From Perkinsus olseni (Eukaryota; Perkinsozoa; Perkinsida; Perkinsidae), in assembly GCA_013115135.1 (NCBI GenBank), contig JABANP010000280.1:1-64000 (forward strand): 64,000 nt of DNA, given 5' to 3'. The translations under genes and the position numbers were made by a program. The notes below the pieces were generated by a model. That model saw only the letters and a list, made by a program, of their open reading frames with translations. It made no database searches and was not told the DNA's origin. This document shows, one piece after another, positions 63,982 through 64,000 of this stretch (positions are counted from its first letter, which is position 1; each line of letters starts with the position of its first letter).

Positions 63982-64000
63982 GCTGGAATGGTCTAGTTGG
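63982..64000 (+). tRNA. tRNA-Val (AAC), unit 3, cut by window end
   Basis: Only the first 19 nt are present (GCTGGAATGGTC...), matching units 1 and 2. Confidence 0.85.

Larger units (their letters stand above)
61865..64000 (+). repeat. tandem array of a four-tRNA unit (period 785-789 bp)
   Basis: Three units, the last cut by the window end. Each unit holds iMet(+), Leu-CAA(-), Val-AAC(+), Gly-TCC(+). Spacers are almost identical between units; unit 1 to 2 period is 789 bp, unit 2 to 3 is 785 bp. The array probably continues beyond the window. Confidence 0.95.

Overview
This is nuclear DNA from a eukaryotic protist. A perkinsid alveolate (Perkinsus-like) is the best guess, from the small GT-AG introns, the mix of compact multi-exon genes and many intronless lineage-specific genes, and general resemblance to that group. 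That assignment is inference. The eukaryotic assignment is firm: there is an initiator tRNA-Met with A54/A60, and the reading frames of whole genes are restored only by removing 35-120 nt introns.

Layout. 1-2.5 kb: two tandem paralogues of an unrecognised protein. 3-6.8 kb: an SSS-family solute symporter and an eight-or-more-exon lysophospholipid acyltransferase (both minus strand). 7.4-9.4 kb: no gene seen. 9.4-11.1 kb: a two-exon unrecognised protein. 11.4-18.6 kb: a long many-exon gene ending in an alpha/beta hydrolase domain. 19.3-20.1 kb: a RING finger gene. 20-36.8 kb: an accessory region with fold-back elements, transposon remnants and members of two expanded families: family P (conserved 5' cassette, N-terminus MATFQLPPHVEALRC, divergent body) and family S (small secreted proteins). 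36.98-39.68 kb: an LTR-type element with 283 bp repeats and a long ORF without visible pol motifs. 39.9-41.3 kb: a Mutator-like remnant interrupted by a 706 bp MITE. 41.3-42.5 kb: a chimeric duplicated segment with a second RING gene. 42.9-50.6 kb: more family P genes around a nine-exon class IV aminotransferase and a multi-exon secreted protein gene. 52-58.3 kb: two further family S cassettes. 58.5-61.9 kb: mosaic non-coding repeats. 61.9-64 kb: a tandem array of a four-tRNA unit (iMet, Leu, Val, Gly).

Three signals stand out beyond the gene list. (1) More than twenty perfect short palindromes with a one-nucleotide centre (arms 6-17 bp), concentrated in non-coding DNA. (2) A sequence motif (GTATCTTAGGTTGACC and variants, in both orientations) that recurs in introns of unrelated genes, with tRNA T-arm/B-box-like sequence in three introns of one gene, suggesting introner-like mobile introns. 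(3) Two multigene families in which the 5' end (family P) or the signal peptide plus 3' flank (family S) is conserved at DNA level while the body diverges.

Metabolic genes (symporter, acyltransferase, aminotransferase, hydrolase) are ordinary single-copy housekeeping-type genes with no operon logic. The accessory families look like the fast-evolving part of the genome. All intron coordinates were read by eye.
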